Position numbers and translations under genes: made by a program. The notes under the pieces were generated by a model that worked only from the letters and a program-made list of their open reading frames with translations, made no database searches and was not told the origin of the DNA. Positions 45,365-57,948 of a DNA stretch of 64,000 nt are shown here, piece by piece. Position 1 is the first letter of the stretch, and each line of letters opens with the position of its first letter. The DNA comes from Roridomyces roridus (taxonomy: Eukaryota > Basidiomycota > Agaricomycetes > Agaricales > Mycenaceae), in assembly GCA_029378245.1 (NCBI GenBank), contig JARKIF010000044.1:350954-414953 (forward strand), given 5' to 3'.

Positions 45365-46200
45365 TTACTTGGCTGGAAGACCAGCAGAACCAGTGCTCCG
45401 GCCTAGCTCCAAATGACCAAGGTTGTGCATGAGGAAAGAGTCTGAGATGTGCTTCACGATGTTATCGGAGAGTAGGGGCGGGGGCAGGCGCGTCCATTCT
45501 CGCGCTATAACGGTGAGGTTTGGGCGACACAATGTCCGCGGAAGAGCTGTTGGACGCGTCGAGATAGTGCTCCGGCTGAGAAACACGATCCCGTCAACAC
45601 AAGGTACTGTCTTCGCTCCAAAAGTGTGTGCTGCCAGGAAGGGGCCTTTTGGCCCAATTGAAACCATTTGAGGCTGGTGGTATATAGACCCTGCAAACTT
45701 CAAAGGGCCGGGATGAACTGAAAACAGACGACCCAAATGAAGATTTGGGGGAATGGGACGCCGGTGGCCGTTGTAAGCCTGAAGGAGAGGAGGCTTGAAT
45801 GAACCCTCCAGCCAGCCTGCCTGCCGCACCCGCGCCCTCGTTAACCAGCAGGCAATCTCGTGCTATTAGCTTCGCCAAAGAATGGCATAACCACCAAGCC
45901 CCTGCAGTGCACTAAATCCGCCACCTCCTTCGCGCTGCAAGCCCACAACGCCGTGACTCGTGAGCGGTGGCCCGACGTCGAGACTGTAAGGTTGTTGGTT
46001 GCAAATGCCACCTTGGAAGTTGGCCGCATAGATGTGGATACGGCTCTCCGAGTTGATGTCCTCACAATGTGCGTGTTGGTCGCGGACGGTGAGGAAGACG
46101 GGAGCGGGGACCTTGGCGAAAGCGGCCCAGTCTGTCGCATTCTGTGGGTGCTTTAGTGCTGGCATTGGGTATACTTATTGATACTTACGTCGGCGCGGCC
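45365..46200 (-). pseudogene. Gene fragment, duplicate copy B, unknown family
   Basis: The open frame 46165-45866 contains DWAAFAKVPAPVFLTVRD, HCEDINSESRIHIYAANFQ and LQGLGGYAILW. A possible first exon (ATG at about 46203 followed by a GTAAGT donor) lies just upstream. Sequence related to copy A continues to about 45530, with EHYLDASNSS matching EHDLDPFNNP of copy A. No family recognised; could be a fast-evolving secreted protein or a fragment. Confidence 0.45.
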
Positions 46201-46804
46201 ATGGAGCGAACAAGACGCGTGGAAACGACGCGCCAAAGTAAGTACGGAGAAGGGGAAACAGTCTGGTCCTAGTCTCGCAAACAAGACTTTCTCGGAGTGA
46301 AGACAATCGTGATGGATGTCGCCTGCCCTTGGCCACCGCTGATGCGAGTTTGGTCCGTGCCTGTCCGTGCTTGTGCCGCAAAAACACACTGCTTCAGTCC
46401 AGATGGCGTTCTTCGTCTAGTCTCCCGCACCCGTATCTCCTCTTTGAGTCGTTACATCTTTCCCATCTTGCGATTTCAGAAGTTGACTTTGAACATGGCG
46501 GCAACATGGCGGAGGACAAGCGGAGGATCTTCCCAAATGACGTTACTTCCAAAGTTGGCCAGAAAAGCACGTGGGTCAGTCAATCCACGTTCGAATCCTT
46601 GGGTGTCCGTCGAGTGGTGGTCGAAGCACCCCATTGCGCGTCTCTTAGCATACAGACAAATAGGATGCGTTGACCAGGAGATTTATTGAGAAAATAAATG
46701 AGCAAGTCTATTTCGTTGCCGCGCAATTGACGCGTCTGTTCGGATCTCGTGTGAAGCCGGCTCGACACGTCGGATGGCCCCAAAAAATCTTTCCTTCTAC
46801 CATC

Positions 46805-47894
46805 ATGTCTCTGCCCCAGCCCGTCCCGCCATCCTGGAAGGTGTGTGCTCCGTCTCCCTGGCCTTTCGCCTCTAACATGCTCTTCTTAGGATCTTGGAAA
46901 GTCCTCCGGCGACCTGCTGCAGAAGGACTACCCCTTCACGGGCACCGCGCTCGAAATCAAGACCAAGACGCCTTCCAACGTCACCTTCAAGGTCGCCGGC
47001 AACCGTGCCTCCTCCACCTCTGTCATCGTCGGTGACCTCGAGGCCAAGCTCGTCGACAAGAAGCACGGGCTCACGATCACCAACACCTGGACGACCTCTA
47101 ACGTGCTCAAGAACTTGGTCGAGGTCGACAACCAGATTGCGCAGGGTCTCAAGGTTGACTTGGCTACCTCACTGGCGCCAGCCAAGGAGGGTGGCAAGGG
47201 CAACAGGAGCGCCGTCCTCAGTGCCATCTACAAGCAGAGCGGCTTCCACTCGCGCGCTTTCCTTGATGTGCTCAAGGTACTTTGCTCTTAGTTTCATTTT
47301 TCCTGTCTAACAACTCTGCTAGGGCCCCACTTTCACGGCCGACACCGTGATTGGACGCGACGGGTTCCTTCTTGGTGTCGAGGCGGCGTATAACGTCACC
47401 GAGGGCAAGATCAACCGTTACGCGCTCGCTGCTGGCTTCAACGCGCCCGAATACGCCGTCACCCTGCACGCGCTCAACGACCTCAAGTCCTTCTCCGCCA
47501 GCTACTACCACCGTGTCAGCAAGGACGTCGAGGCCGGCGCCAAGGCTGTCTACGACCCCAAACTCACCAACGGTGGTGTCGCCATTGAGGTTGGCACCAA
47601 GACGTGCGTGTTTTCATTCCTCTTTTTGCCCAGCTGACCGTGCAATGCAGCTACCTTGACAATGCTGCTTTCGTCAAGGCCAAGATCAACAACGCCGGTG
47701 TCCTCGCTCTCGGTTAGTCTTAGTCTCTTACTTTTTGATCCATCCGATTGACAATTTCGTCAGGATACACTCAATCTCTGCGCCCTGGTCTCAAGGCCTC
47801 CTTCGGTGTCGCCGTCGACACACAAAAGCTGAACGAGGTTGACCCTGTTGGCCATGTCCACAAGGTCGGCTTGAGCTTCGTTTTCGAGTCGTGA
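46805..47894 (+). CDS. POR1: Mitochondrial outer-membrane porin (VDAC)
   Basis: Exons 46805-46840, 46890-47276, 47323-47603, 47651-47712 and 47764-47894 give 298 residues, the usual VDAC length. It begins [20 protein letters not shown] (the N-terminal helix) and carries alternating beta strands, for example [40 protein letters not shown] and the final [11 protein letters not shown]. Forms the general metabolite pore of the outer membrane. All phases close. Confidence 0.95.
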
Positions 47895-48040
47895 ATTGGG
47901 TGGTGCGCGACGTTGCGGGTGAGAACTAGATAAAATAATGTCCATACCTACAACAAACTGCAATCTCATTGGCGACCTCTGTACATTCAATTTCGTTCGT
48001 TCTTTCAGAGATAGATGAATAGGAGAAGTGTATAAACAGG

Positions 48041-48605
48041 TCAATGGCCGCGCTGGGCTTTGTCCAGGACTGCATGGGGTTAAATCGACTTGAGAGACGG
48101 CCAGGAATAGCGAGGACGCACCAGCTTCGTGTGCAATCTCGCTAAAGTCTGTTCCCTGTATCTCCAAGTGGATTCCGACAAGTGAGCGACGAAGAGCGTC
48201 TTTGGACGACGCGAACACCATCTTTGCCTTGATCTTGGCGTCATCGGGGGCCCTGGTGTCTTGTGAGAGGAAGCTTTGAGGATAACCACTGTTGTGCGCA
48301 CCAAGAGTAGAAGACGATCTTGTTCCTCTTCCCCGCACCCTCCTTCTCGAATTCAAGATCGTAGACGGCCCATCTGCACTCTGTCTCGGGCAGCTCCTTG
48401 ATAAAATCCTCGTAGTCGGTTGACGTAGACGTCTTGCCGACGACGATCTCGGTGTTGTCGGCGTTCAAGGTGAAGACGATGAACTTGTACTTTTTCTTCA
48501 GCTTGAGGTCGCTGAATTGTTCGAGACAGTCGGGGTTGACGGCGACGCCGGAAGCCTATGGGCGCGATTAGGATTTGCATGGGCGGGCAGGAGAGCACTC
48601 GCCAT
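48041..48605 (-). CDS. COF1: Cofilin / ADF actin-depolymerising factor
   Basis: Exons 48605-48603 (the ATG alone), 48555-48302, 48252-48122 and 48069-48041 give 138 residues. [51 protein letters not shown] and [17 protein letters not shown] are the canonical cofilin segments, including the long actin-binding helix. The first intron follows the start codon directly and is of GC-AG type (ATG|GCGAGT), so annotation pipelines restricted to GT-AG will misplace the start. Severs and depolymerises F-actin. Confidence 0.93.
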
Positions 48606-48695
48606 GGATGGTCGTGTGGAGGTTAAGAGTAGACTTAAATGTGGCTGTAACTAGCCGAGATCGGTCGGATAAGGCTGCTAACTCAAGGCTCTGAC

Positions 48696-48701
48696 TTTAT
48701 A
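48696..48701 (-). promoter_or_regulatory. TATA-like element upstream of cofilin
   Basis: Reads TATAAA on the minus strand about 91-96 bp before the ATG. Confidence 0.35.
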
Positions 48702-48833
48702 CAAGTCAATTGTTGCGCAGCATTTCTGCGCCCGCGGGCTCAAACGACCGCGGAAGCGCAGGCCACTGCGCGACTGTTGAATAGATACTAGCTGCTACAT
48801 GGGTACAGGATTAATTACAATAAATTAGTTGGT

Positions 48834-50122
48834 TCATGAGTGAGGAGGTATAGACTCGCGCTGGCAACCGCCAGGTAACAAGAACTTGAAGCGTTCGGCG
48901 TTCTCAATCAGAAAGAGTGGTAAGCCAACAGCAGTCGTCAACCTGTTTCCATGGTCAGAACAGCAGATTGACAGCGAGCGCTTGACTTACGGTTCTAGAC
49001 TCATTTGCGAGAAGAGGTCTAGATACTGCGCGCTTGTGAACAATCGGACAAAGACGGGGGAGTAAAGACAACGCACGTTATAAGCTTCAGGCAGCATCCC
49101 GAATATATCCTTCCCCTTGCATATCGTGTCCTGAATGCGTTTGGGCTCAAGGAGGTCGATACGCCCTGCGATGCGGTCCGCATGCGAGAAGCCCTGCATT
49201 TTTGTAATGTACTCCGGGAGGGTGCGGAAACAATAGCTGCAGTGCCAGCCTGCATCACTGAGCACCGTCTCGCTGCTCTGCGCATGCCGGTAGAAGCTGT
49301 CGGGACCCCAGACGTGGGCGCTCGCGCGCCAGCTGGTAAGGCCAACTAGCCATTCAAAGCTGCGTGTAAGGTAAGAAGATAGTTCTTGGATAGAAAGACG
49401 CCCCACCTGTAGAGGTAATTTCGCAATTGGAGATGTATCGACTGGCCAAAGTCGCACGTCCGGAGGAGCTCGATGGTATGCGCGGCCGGTATCTCGTCGA
49501 CGTCGCTCATGATGACCACAGACTCGGTCTCGGGGTGAAACTCGGTCATATGCGAACGCAGTAAAGTCGTCATCTGGTCGCGCATCCCAGCTTCCTGCTC
49601 AAACGGTCCATGTCCAGCCTCCAACGGATAGCCAGGAACACTTGACTGCAAGTCAGCAAGACCCACAGCGAGGGATGAAAGACGCACGCACAGTCGGTAA
49701 CTAATCTTCTTGTCAAACTTGGCGAACCGCTCTCGGTGCAGCGCAAAGCTCGTCTCCTTTGGTAGTCCAGTGAAGGTGGCATTCGATTCGATTATGTAGA
49801 ACCGATCCACGACAGGGTTCAATTCGTTCAGACGAATCTCCAACAAGTCCAGCTCCGTGCTAAACAGGATCGCGTCCAGAACTTTGACTTTGCCGGATTT
49901 TCGCTCGCGCCAACCGTGCAGCTGGCAGACTTGGTCGTTGATGTCGAGGCCCTCCGAGTAGTAGTGCTTGACTAGATTCTTGGGTCCCTCGGCCTTGTCC
50001 CATATTGGCCGAGTCGCACTGGACAGCGCGTTTTTGATTTGGTAGTGGTTTTGGGACACCAAGTAGATGAGAACGAAGGTGAAGAGCAAGGCAAAGGCAA
50101 AGAAGGAAAATCTGCTCCGCAT
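48834..50122 (-). CDS. GT17-family N-acetylglucosaminyltransferase-like, type II membrane protein
   Basis: A short basic N-terminus and a single TM ([19 protein letters not shown]) precede a lumenal domain typical of glycosyltransferase family 17: [59 protein letters not shown] (DxD-type motif), [19 protein letters not shown] and the terminal [10 protein letters not shown]. Family members add bisecting GlcNAc to N-glycans in animals; the fungal substrate is unclear. The start at 50122 was chosen because the upstream extension uses no ATG. Tandem with the alpha-actinin gene, 93 bp downstream of its stop. Confidence 0.85.
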
Positions 50123-50215
50123 TGAGTGAAGATGCAAAGGCTGCTTTCGCCCGCAAAATAGCCCAGTTTGAAACGTCGACGCCGGGTGATACAGGGTACA
50201 GCCACTCTTCTGAAT

Positions 50216-52705
50216 CTAAGCAAATACATCGTCCAACCACCGTTCATAATCGTACTCTGCCTCTCCCACATCATTCTGCCCCCGCGGCATCGCCTCGCTC
50301 AGATACTCAATAGCATGCGGTGGCAAGTGATGTAGCCGCAGGTCCAGTTCCGTTACAAAGGGCTGCGCTAACATCAGAAAGAGTGATAATGAAGATTTGA
50401 AGGCGTACCTTGTCCGCAGCTATGCCTCGGAACGCTTGGCGCAGTTGTTCTGGTGACGTCTGGTCTTCAGTGATATCCACCTAGGGCTAGTGTCGGTCAT
50501 CCATCCCACAATTGAAAGAAATACGCCTACCAGGAGGTTAATGAACGCTTCAAAGTTGATTGCGCCATAGTCCTGAATCAGTTGGTCGTAGATAAAGTTC
50601 ATGTCCTCATCCTGGAAGCAGTGTTATCTTCGGTCGAGTCAAGATAGACTAATACGCACCGAATACACGATCCCAAGACTCGCCAACGCAGCAGTCATTT
50701 CACTCTGGCTGAGAGTATTCGTCTCGTCCTTGTCGAAATATCTGAATGTGCTCTCAAACTGCTCGAGTTGTGCAGGAGTCAAATTCGACAGGTTCCGCGA
50801 AACGATCTGGTTGTCGATGAATGCGATTTTCTTCGCGACACTCTGAACGACCAGCTCCAGTTCAAATTCGAGATCTTGCAGCGTGAATACGGTGTAATCG
50901 TTTTCTTCCACATTCGCAGCTTTACATTCGGCCTCGGCTTCGGCGACCTGCGCCAGAGCCTCGGAGATGGCTGGTATTCGGGTCTGGATCTCTTGAACGC
51001 CCTGTTGTTGCACCTCTAATGGGCCTTCTAGTACAGTCAGCTCGGATGAGATGGCGTGTAATCGGTGTTCGAAATCATTCGCAAGGTCTGCAAATGATTT
51101 GCGCAGCCGCTCCTTGATTTGGCGGATCTGCGCATTTATTGTCCGTGACCGCCGAGCCTCTGACGCAAGCAGAGCTTTCCACGCCTCGTCCACCTCATGA
51201 AGCGTGAGATCTAGAGGCGGGACATACTCGCGCAAACCATATGTTCGTAGCTTCATCTGTACGTTGCCAAAGAGGGTCGCGAGATCCTGCTTCTCCACGA
51301 CCCATGTCCTCTTGGTCGTATGTTTGTAGGTATTAAAGTCCACAGACTGCTGCTTGGCGTCGGTATATGTGCCGGTGAATTCGCTCCCGGCCCAGTTGGT
51401 CTGCATATCGGTAAGCGATGCCAGAAGCTGCGGTGGGTGAGTAATGTGCCGAAGAAAATGCAGAATACACACCAACCGCACGCGTCGCTCGTAGTCGTTT
51501 CGTGATACCCACACGGATTGCATAAGTTCGGCGAATTTCTCGACGCGTCGTGATACCGTTTCCGCCTGATCTGCGGCGGGGTGAGGAGTGTGTTTCAAAG
51601 AAACATGTTTACACACCCATAGAGGAAAAGGCGTGAAAGAAACTCGCAATATATGTCATGACACTGCGCTCGTCGGGATTTGTCGAGTCACACAAGTCTT
51701 CAACTTCTAAGAGTTGCTATGGCTTGCAATGAACTTGGCGGGCACCAGAAGTGATTGAAAGCACATACAGGGATATTCAAGTGTTCTGCGGCGATATTGA
51801 ACGCGAGCCTCGTATTTCCGTGACGGTCCGACTGCGACAAGTGTCAATATGCAAACCAGAGTCAGAGAACGGTTTCGTACCTTGTCCAGCTTGTCGTAAT
51901 CTAACAAGTCAGGCCGATGGCAGTGGATTAGAGCACATCTTGGAAGATTCAATAGACTGATCGGGTTGGAATTCAGAAACGCACAGCGCGAGCCCATCCG
52001 ACCAACTGAGCGAAAAGTCCTGCACGTTGACCTCTTTATACGGCTCCGTTTTGCGTTGACACCAGAGTAAGAGGCCCGCCTTTGCGGAGAGACCTTCTTC
52101 ACTTTCGTAGCAGTAAATGAGCCAGGGCCGAACAGGACAGAGGGCGCCGGACAGACCTGATATCCGCAATCGTGAAGCGTAGAATCAGCGTCCATATCAT
52201 GCCCAGGATGAGCTTGAGGTTGCCGTCGATGATATCTGAAATGGGCTGCTCAGCTACGTAACTGGAGCATTGGATGCAAGTACCTTCTGGGCCGATGTTG
52301 GTGAGTTTGACGCCTCTCGAGGTGATGAATTCGAGGGCCTTGTTTACATTCTCGGCCTTCTGAACTCTCATACGCGGCGTCTTGTTGTATCTTCCAAGAG
52401 AAACGTCGCCTAGAGTCGGATATTTAGCCAGAACGATTGAAATGGCCGATCTAGAGGCTACCCATGATTTCCTGCGCGCAACTTGCATTGAGACATGCCA
52501 AAGCAGCGGGAGTGGGAGCGCACCATGAGCTGGATGAGCCGCACGCCGTCTGATAGATCTCGAACCAAGGAAGACATCGGGGGATATCCATTGGTCTCCA
52601 GTTTCGTGTTCAACCTTGTAGAAATAAGCCACTGTGGACGGCAATCTGCTAGAGGGTGCACCATTTGCAGAACGTGCGCTCCTGTACATCCCCGAACGAC
52701 GACAT
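50216..52705 (-). CDS. Alpha-actinin (two CH domains, spectrin-like rod, EF-hands)
   Basis: The start [20 protein letters not shown] and [20 protein letters not shown] form the first calponin-homology domain; [20 protein letters not shown] and [20 protein letters not shown] the second. The rod follows ([19 protein letters not shown]), then EF-hand-like [20 protein letters not shown] and a C-terminal ERWLDDVFA. Cross-links F-actin in the cytokinetic ring of fungi. Exon 52471-52462 is only 10 nt long and is required for EIMGD. All junctions examined close in phase. Divergent from POB3 with 134 bp between the start codons. Confidence 0.92.
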
Positions 52706-52839
52706 TGAATCGAGACGAGGAGAAAGGCAAAAAGGTAAGCTTAAGATTTGATCGCTCGGCTGTGACCGCGCCTCACGCGCCTCTTGTCTCCCTCTAACAC
52801 TTACTTTCACGGACACCTCTCTCACCGAGGCACACCGCT

Positions 52840-55087
52840 ATGGCGACAACGCAATTTGACCCCATTTTCCATGGGCTGTCGGGGGAGGTTGGCAGTGCGT
52901 TCTCGTCCTGTTCTCACCAATTCAGCCAGTACTGAAAACATGGGCAGAAATGCGTGTGGCAGGCAGTGGGATGGCGTGGAAAGGGATCGACTCGGGCGAA
53001 ATGACAGCTATCTCAGCGGCGGACATCAGGTCTGCTCAATGGCTTCGCGTCGCGCGTGGCTTCCAGCTGCGTCTCGGTCTCAAAGACCGCAAACGCGAAA
53101 CCTTTGACGGCTTCAAGCGCGAGGTTTGTAAAACGAGTCATTGCGGCTCCCACTCGGCTCACACCTTTTCAGGACCAGAAAAAAGTCACCGAATTGCTCA
53201 AAAACCACTTTCAAATCACGCTCGAAGAAATAGACGTTTCGTTCAAGGGATGGAATTGGGGCGTTACCGACTTTAGAGGTGCGTCGTGGCTCGTCTTTGA
53301 CGCGTCTGGGTCACATATCACGTCGCGCAGGCCAGGACCTTGCTTTTCTCGTGTCCAACAAAACCAGCTTCGAGCTCCCGCTGCGCAATGTTGCCAACTC
53401 CAACATAGCCGGTCGCACGGAGGTGTCCCTCGAATTCACTCCTTCGGCATCCTCGTCCAACAAGAGAATGGATGAAATGACCGAAATCCGGTTCCATGTT
53501 CCTGGCGTCATCTCCAAGACCAAAGGCTCAGAGGATGGCTCCCAAAAATCTGACGCGGAGGACGACGACGACATCAGCGCCGCCCAGGTGTTCCATGATA
53601 ACATCAAGGAAACCGCGGATATTGGACAAGTCACGGGAGATATCATCCTCAGCTTCGAGGAGGTCCTCGTTTTGACTCCTCGTGGTCGATACGACGTGGA
53701 CATGTTTCCTGAATTTCTTCGTCTGCGAGGAAAGACGTACGACTACAAAATTCTATACGCCGCCATCTCCAAACTCTTCCTCTTACCCAAAGACGACCAG
53801 CACGTCCTCTTTATCGTAAGCTTCCTTACCTTTCAACCAGTTAATTCACTCAGTAGCAACCCAGCTCGGCCTCAATAACCCTATCCGGCAAGGGCAAACT
53901 CGCTACCACTACCTGGTCATGCAGTTTACTAGGGAGGAGGAAATCACCGCTGAACTCAATATGGACGAGTGGGTTTTTGTTTCTGCTCCACTACGCTTCG
54001 CTCATCCGTCTATTCAGGGAGGAAGTCGCCAAGTACGACCGCCTCAAGAAGAACTACGAGGATCCGACCTTCGAGGTCGTCTCCAGCGTCTTCCGAGCCC
54101 TGGCAAAGAAGAAAATCATCGGCTCGGGGAGTTTCCAGAGGTATGTGTTCTCCTCGAGACATTACCCTGCCATTGACCCATTCTGCGCAGCCGCGACGGC
54201 CACCCGGGTATCAAGGTCAACCTCAAAGCCGTTCAAGGCGACCTCTTCATGCTCGAAAAATACATCTTCTTTGTATCAAAGCAGCCCGTTCTCATCGAGC
54301 TCTCGGATATCCAGCAGGTGGTGTTCTCGCGTGTCAGCCAGGGCACTGTTGCGCGGACATTCGATCTCAAGATCGTCACCAAGAGCGGGCCCGAGTATTC
54401 GTTTGTTTCCATCAACAAGGAGGAGCTGGAGCCGACGGAGGCGTACTTGAAAGAGAAGAAGATTCGCGTCAAGGAGATTGTGCCGGATGCGGAGCTCGCG
54501 CTGGCGGCCGTTGGTGACGACGATGACGACGATGATATGCAGAGCGTCGAGTCGGATGAGGACAAGCGACCCAGGATAAGGAGCGCGAAAGACGACGACG
54601 ACGAGAGTTCTGAGGATGGTGAGTGTTGCGTCTTCTCGAATCACATATGCTGATTATTTTTACAGAGGACTTCCAGGCGTCCGCGTCGGATTCGGGCTCG
54701 CCTAGTGAGAGTGACTCTGACTCTGACGGTGCCGCCACTGCGTCAGACGCCAGTGGCGACCGCGACTTTAAGAAGAAGAAGCCCAGCAAGAAGGCCGATG
54801 GCGAGACGCCCAAGAAGAAGAAGAAGAAGGCCCAAAGCGATGCGGGCGACGATAAGCCCAAGAAAAAGGCCAAGGCCAAAGCCAAGGACGATGATGCGAT
54901 GGACGTGGATGAGGACAAACCGAAACCACGGCCAAAGCCCAAGCCCAAGGCGAAGCCAAAGACAGACGATGGGGCTATGGACGTCGATGACCCGCCGCGT
55001 CCCAAGCCCAAGCCCAAAACCAAGAAGTCTTCCGAGGGCGCGGCTGATGAGCCGCCAAAGAAGAAACAGAAAAAGGAGGATGATTGA
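52840..55087 (+). CDS. POB3: FACT histone-chaperone subunit Pob3 (SSRP1, no HMG box)
   Basis: Starts ATTQFDPIFHGLSGEVG. The PH-like N-domain includes SGMAWKGIDSG and ADIRSAQWLRVARGFQLR; the middle domain includes LGLNNPIRQGQTRYHYLVMQ, YEDPTFEVVSSVFRALAKKK and LKAVQGDLFMLEKYIFF. The tail is acidic, then a Lys/Pro-rich low-complexity segment (PKPRPKPKPKAKPKTDD) without HMG box, as in fungal Pob3. Works with Spt16 on nucleosomes. Several acceptors must be chosen past nearby false AGs (for example CCCAG before LGLNN), but all phases close. Confidence 0.92.
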
Positions 55088-55226
55088 TTTCTTACTTTAC
55101 GGCGACTTTTGTACATCTACATATTCATTTCATTTCCACCAACCGCAATCCCTTGGGTATCTAATACAGCGGAGTGTAACATAAATCGACTTACTTGTAA
55201 TACAGTACTGGAGGTGGTGTGCGGTA

Positions 55227-56413
55227 CTAGATGCCGACCTTGCTGAGCTTGGCGGTAAGTTCGTCAAGTGGGTCGGCATCTTCGCCCCCTTCGCCCCCTT
55301 CGTCTTCCCCCGCAGCATCCTCTTCTTCATCTTCATCGGAGGCTATTAACTTTCCACCACGGCGCTTCATGTGCAACGCGATGGTCTTGATATTGTCGTC
55401 GTCCTCCTCCTGCTCGTTCCACTGCAGCTCCAACAGCATGAGGCTCGCCATTTTGGGCAGACCGCTCGCGAGCGCCAAGAACGACTCGGTCTCGAGATTG
55501 TTGTTCTGCAATTGCAGGGTGTGCAATTTGGCGTTTGAGCCTCCCGCGAGGGCGGTGAGCAGTCCTGGGACCTCGCCGTCGCCCGAGAGCACGCAGTCTG
55601 AGAGGTTGAGCGTCGTGAGCTCTGGCCACGACTTGAGTGCCTCTGTCCACGCCTCCACACCCGACACCTCGCCGTCCTCGGTGAACGTGTTGTCCTGCAG
55701 ATCGATGTGGTGGAGGTCGGGGCAGTCTGAGAGCCCGTGTGCGAGGGCGGTGATACCCTCCATACGGATTCCATTCTGTGGCATGCGAATCTCCTGCAGT
55801 GTCCCGTGCGCGGCGAATGCCTCTGCCCACTTTGGAGCAGAACCGTTCTCGAGTCGGTTCCGTCCGCAGATGACCGTGTGGAGGTTGGATTTCTTGCCCT
55901 CTGCTTTGCTCAATCTCGCGGATTCCAGGAGGGCATTGGCGAGGACTACACCGCCCGCTGGACCCAGTCCGTTATTGTTGAGTTTCAGGACTTGGAAGGA
56001 TCGATTTTGGGTGAGGAAGGGAACTATCGGCTCGACTGAGCGGCCGCCAAAGGCGTTATCGCTGAGGTTGAGCTCGACGAGGGAGGTCTTGTCCTTGAGC
56101 GCGTCGCAGATCGCGGTCAACGCTTGTGGAATTTCAGAGATCAAACGTCCAGTGAAGATATCAGCGAAATCCGCGATCTTGAAGGAATGAGAGGCGTGTT
56201 TATCCGAGCAACGAGTCGTACCTTGAGAACAGTCGTTTTCTGGAGGAACTCGGCTAGTGCTAGGGACGCGTCGACGCCGATGGTGTTTCCCCCAAAGTGG
56301 ATTTCCTCGATTTTAGTTGGATCGACATTGGCGAGCCATGGCTCGAGGTCGCCGCGAGTGTCGAGCTTGAGGCCTTTGCCTTCGAGGCTGAACACGGTTT
56401 CTGATGAGGACAT
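55227..56413 (-). CDS. RNA1: Ran GTPase-activating protein (RanGAP, Rna1)
   Basis: Exons 56413-56222 and 56177-55227 give 380 residues: FTGRLISEIPQAL, LNLSDNAFGGRSVEPI, LKLNNNGLGPAGGVVLA, VICGRNRLENGS (catalytic Asn/Arg region), IRMPQNGIRMEGI and further LRRs, then an acidic C-terminus (DEDEEEDAAGEDEGGE). Accelerates GTP hydrolysis on cytosolic Ran for nuclear transport. Length and tail match fungal Rna1. Confidence 0.93.
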
Positions 56414-57026
56414 TGGTCAAAAAGTTGAACGAGCAAGTCACGGATGGTCACTCACTCTCTCCTTCCAACACCTCTGGGAGCGCGTTTCGCAGTATCCTCT
56501 CCATTTCACCCCACAAATCTTGCTCTGCGACACGCCGGCAAAGAATGAAATTAAATTGCTCCTAGACTGTCTATCCTTCTCCTCTCGGCGCCAGGGACTG
56601 CCCAGACATCAAAGTACCCTGAACCACAATTTACGCGTTCATTCTCGGAACAAGACTGAGACCTCAGCCGCTGCCTATCTCCGTTGCCGGCTGGTGCCAG
56701 ATCGCGGGTGCTTGGCACGGAGAATTCGAGCTTTCATCCAGTGAGTGGCGTGTTCGCGCTGATTTTGCGGGCGCTTAGGACCTATAATTCTGCCTTAGTC
56801 GGCAGATTGCCCATATTTATCGCCAGCAACACTCGCCGCCTCTTTGAATTGTTTTGCCAGCAGCCTTCATTATCCAGGTCCTAACCCGGAGGCAAAACCA
56901 ATAAAACCTCGATCGCGATCGAACTCCTCCGCGAGGTATATAACTGGCCTGCTTTGTATGTCCCTCTCCACGAGGGGCTTCCACCACCCACCACGTCAGA
57001 CATTTATACCCACTGTTCACCCCACA
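56414..57026. other. Divergent promoter region with TATA element
   Basis: Between RanGAP and the gene at 57027. TATATAA at 56937-56943 (+) lies 84 bp before the 57027 ATG. No gene recognised. Confidence 0.45.
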
Positions 57027-57633
57027 ATGTCCCCTGCAACGACGATGACTGGCCGCAATATCACGCTTGACGACTACGACGCTCTCCCAGACTCCACTTA
57101 CCGCGATATGATTGAAGACGTGGTGGTCCGTGCGTTGAACTCTGAACAGTGAGTCCGCCGGTTGCTATGACACACAGCGGCTGAAATTGCAGCAGCGTTC
57201 AGCAAGTCCTAGCCCCTGGTGGCCCTCTCTGGCCCATCGACATCTTCAATGCTGCCCGTGATGCTCTCGATAGGGACCCCGAGGTTTCACAGAATGCCCT
57301 ATATTTTGCCGCTGTCTCATCTGTACTCTGCCACGCGCTCGGTGCCTTGGTAAGTGAGACACAGTGCATAGACAGCAACCTAGCTCAATGCAGCCACAGC
57401 GTGCGCCATCGGCTCCTTCAGCTACCGAAGAATTGTCTGCCGAAGACCGGCGTGCGATGCGCAAACGGATCGTGTCCAACGTGCACCGACATCCGCGTCA
57501 CCCCCTACGTGTGCAGGTCCTGCGGCACATGCATCTCAAGTGGACGATTGCCCTGAATGCCCGGTCCATGTTGGGATACTCGAGCGAGGACAGTGATGAG
57601 GAAGAACTCGAGTTGGTATTCACTAGAGACTGA
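57027..57633 (+). CDS. Conserved-looking hypothetical protein
   Basis: Exons 57027-57148, 57193-57349 and 57394-57633 give 172 residues (a second ATG at 57045 is possible). It has an acidic helical start (LDDYDALPDSTYRDMIEDVV), WPIDIFNAARDALDRDP, a hydrophobic YFAAVSSVLCHALGAL segment and a basic helix (EDRRAMRKRIVSNVHRH) before an acidic end. No family recognised; soluble or peripherally membrane-bound. Confidence 0.65.
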
Positions 57634-57948
57634 GACGAACTTTGTTATGACCAATTGTTATTCGTACCGTGGATTAGCCGCCCTTGTGCCTTGTTCCTGA
57701 GTTTTCAGTGCCAAGTGGGCCAACTTGAAGGGCGCCTACAAGCACCCACAACTAATTTGATTGGACTTGCGAGGCTCAATGATTTGTGCTGGTTGCATGC
57801 ATACACTGTATTTTCCGCAGGCTTTGTATTTTTGACACGGGTGAGAGTGGCGCAGAAGGGTGCAGTCACCTTCACGTGTGGAAGTTGACTGTTGGCCATC
57901 AAAGTCGCACACTGGCTCTCTCCCGCCTTGTCGTGTACTACTATAGCC

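Noticed and set aside
53820..53900. A frame problem in POB3 at the intron after HVLFI
   Set aside because: Using the third AG (CCCAG) gives HVLFI-LGLNNPIRQGQ in phase, matching the family.
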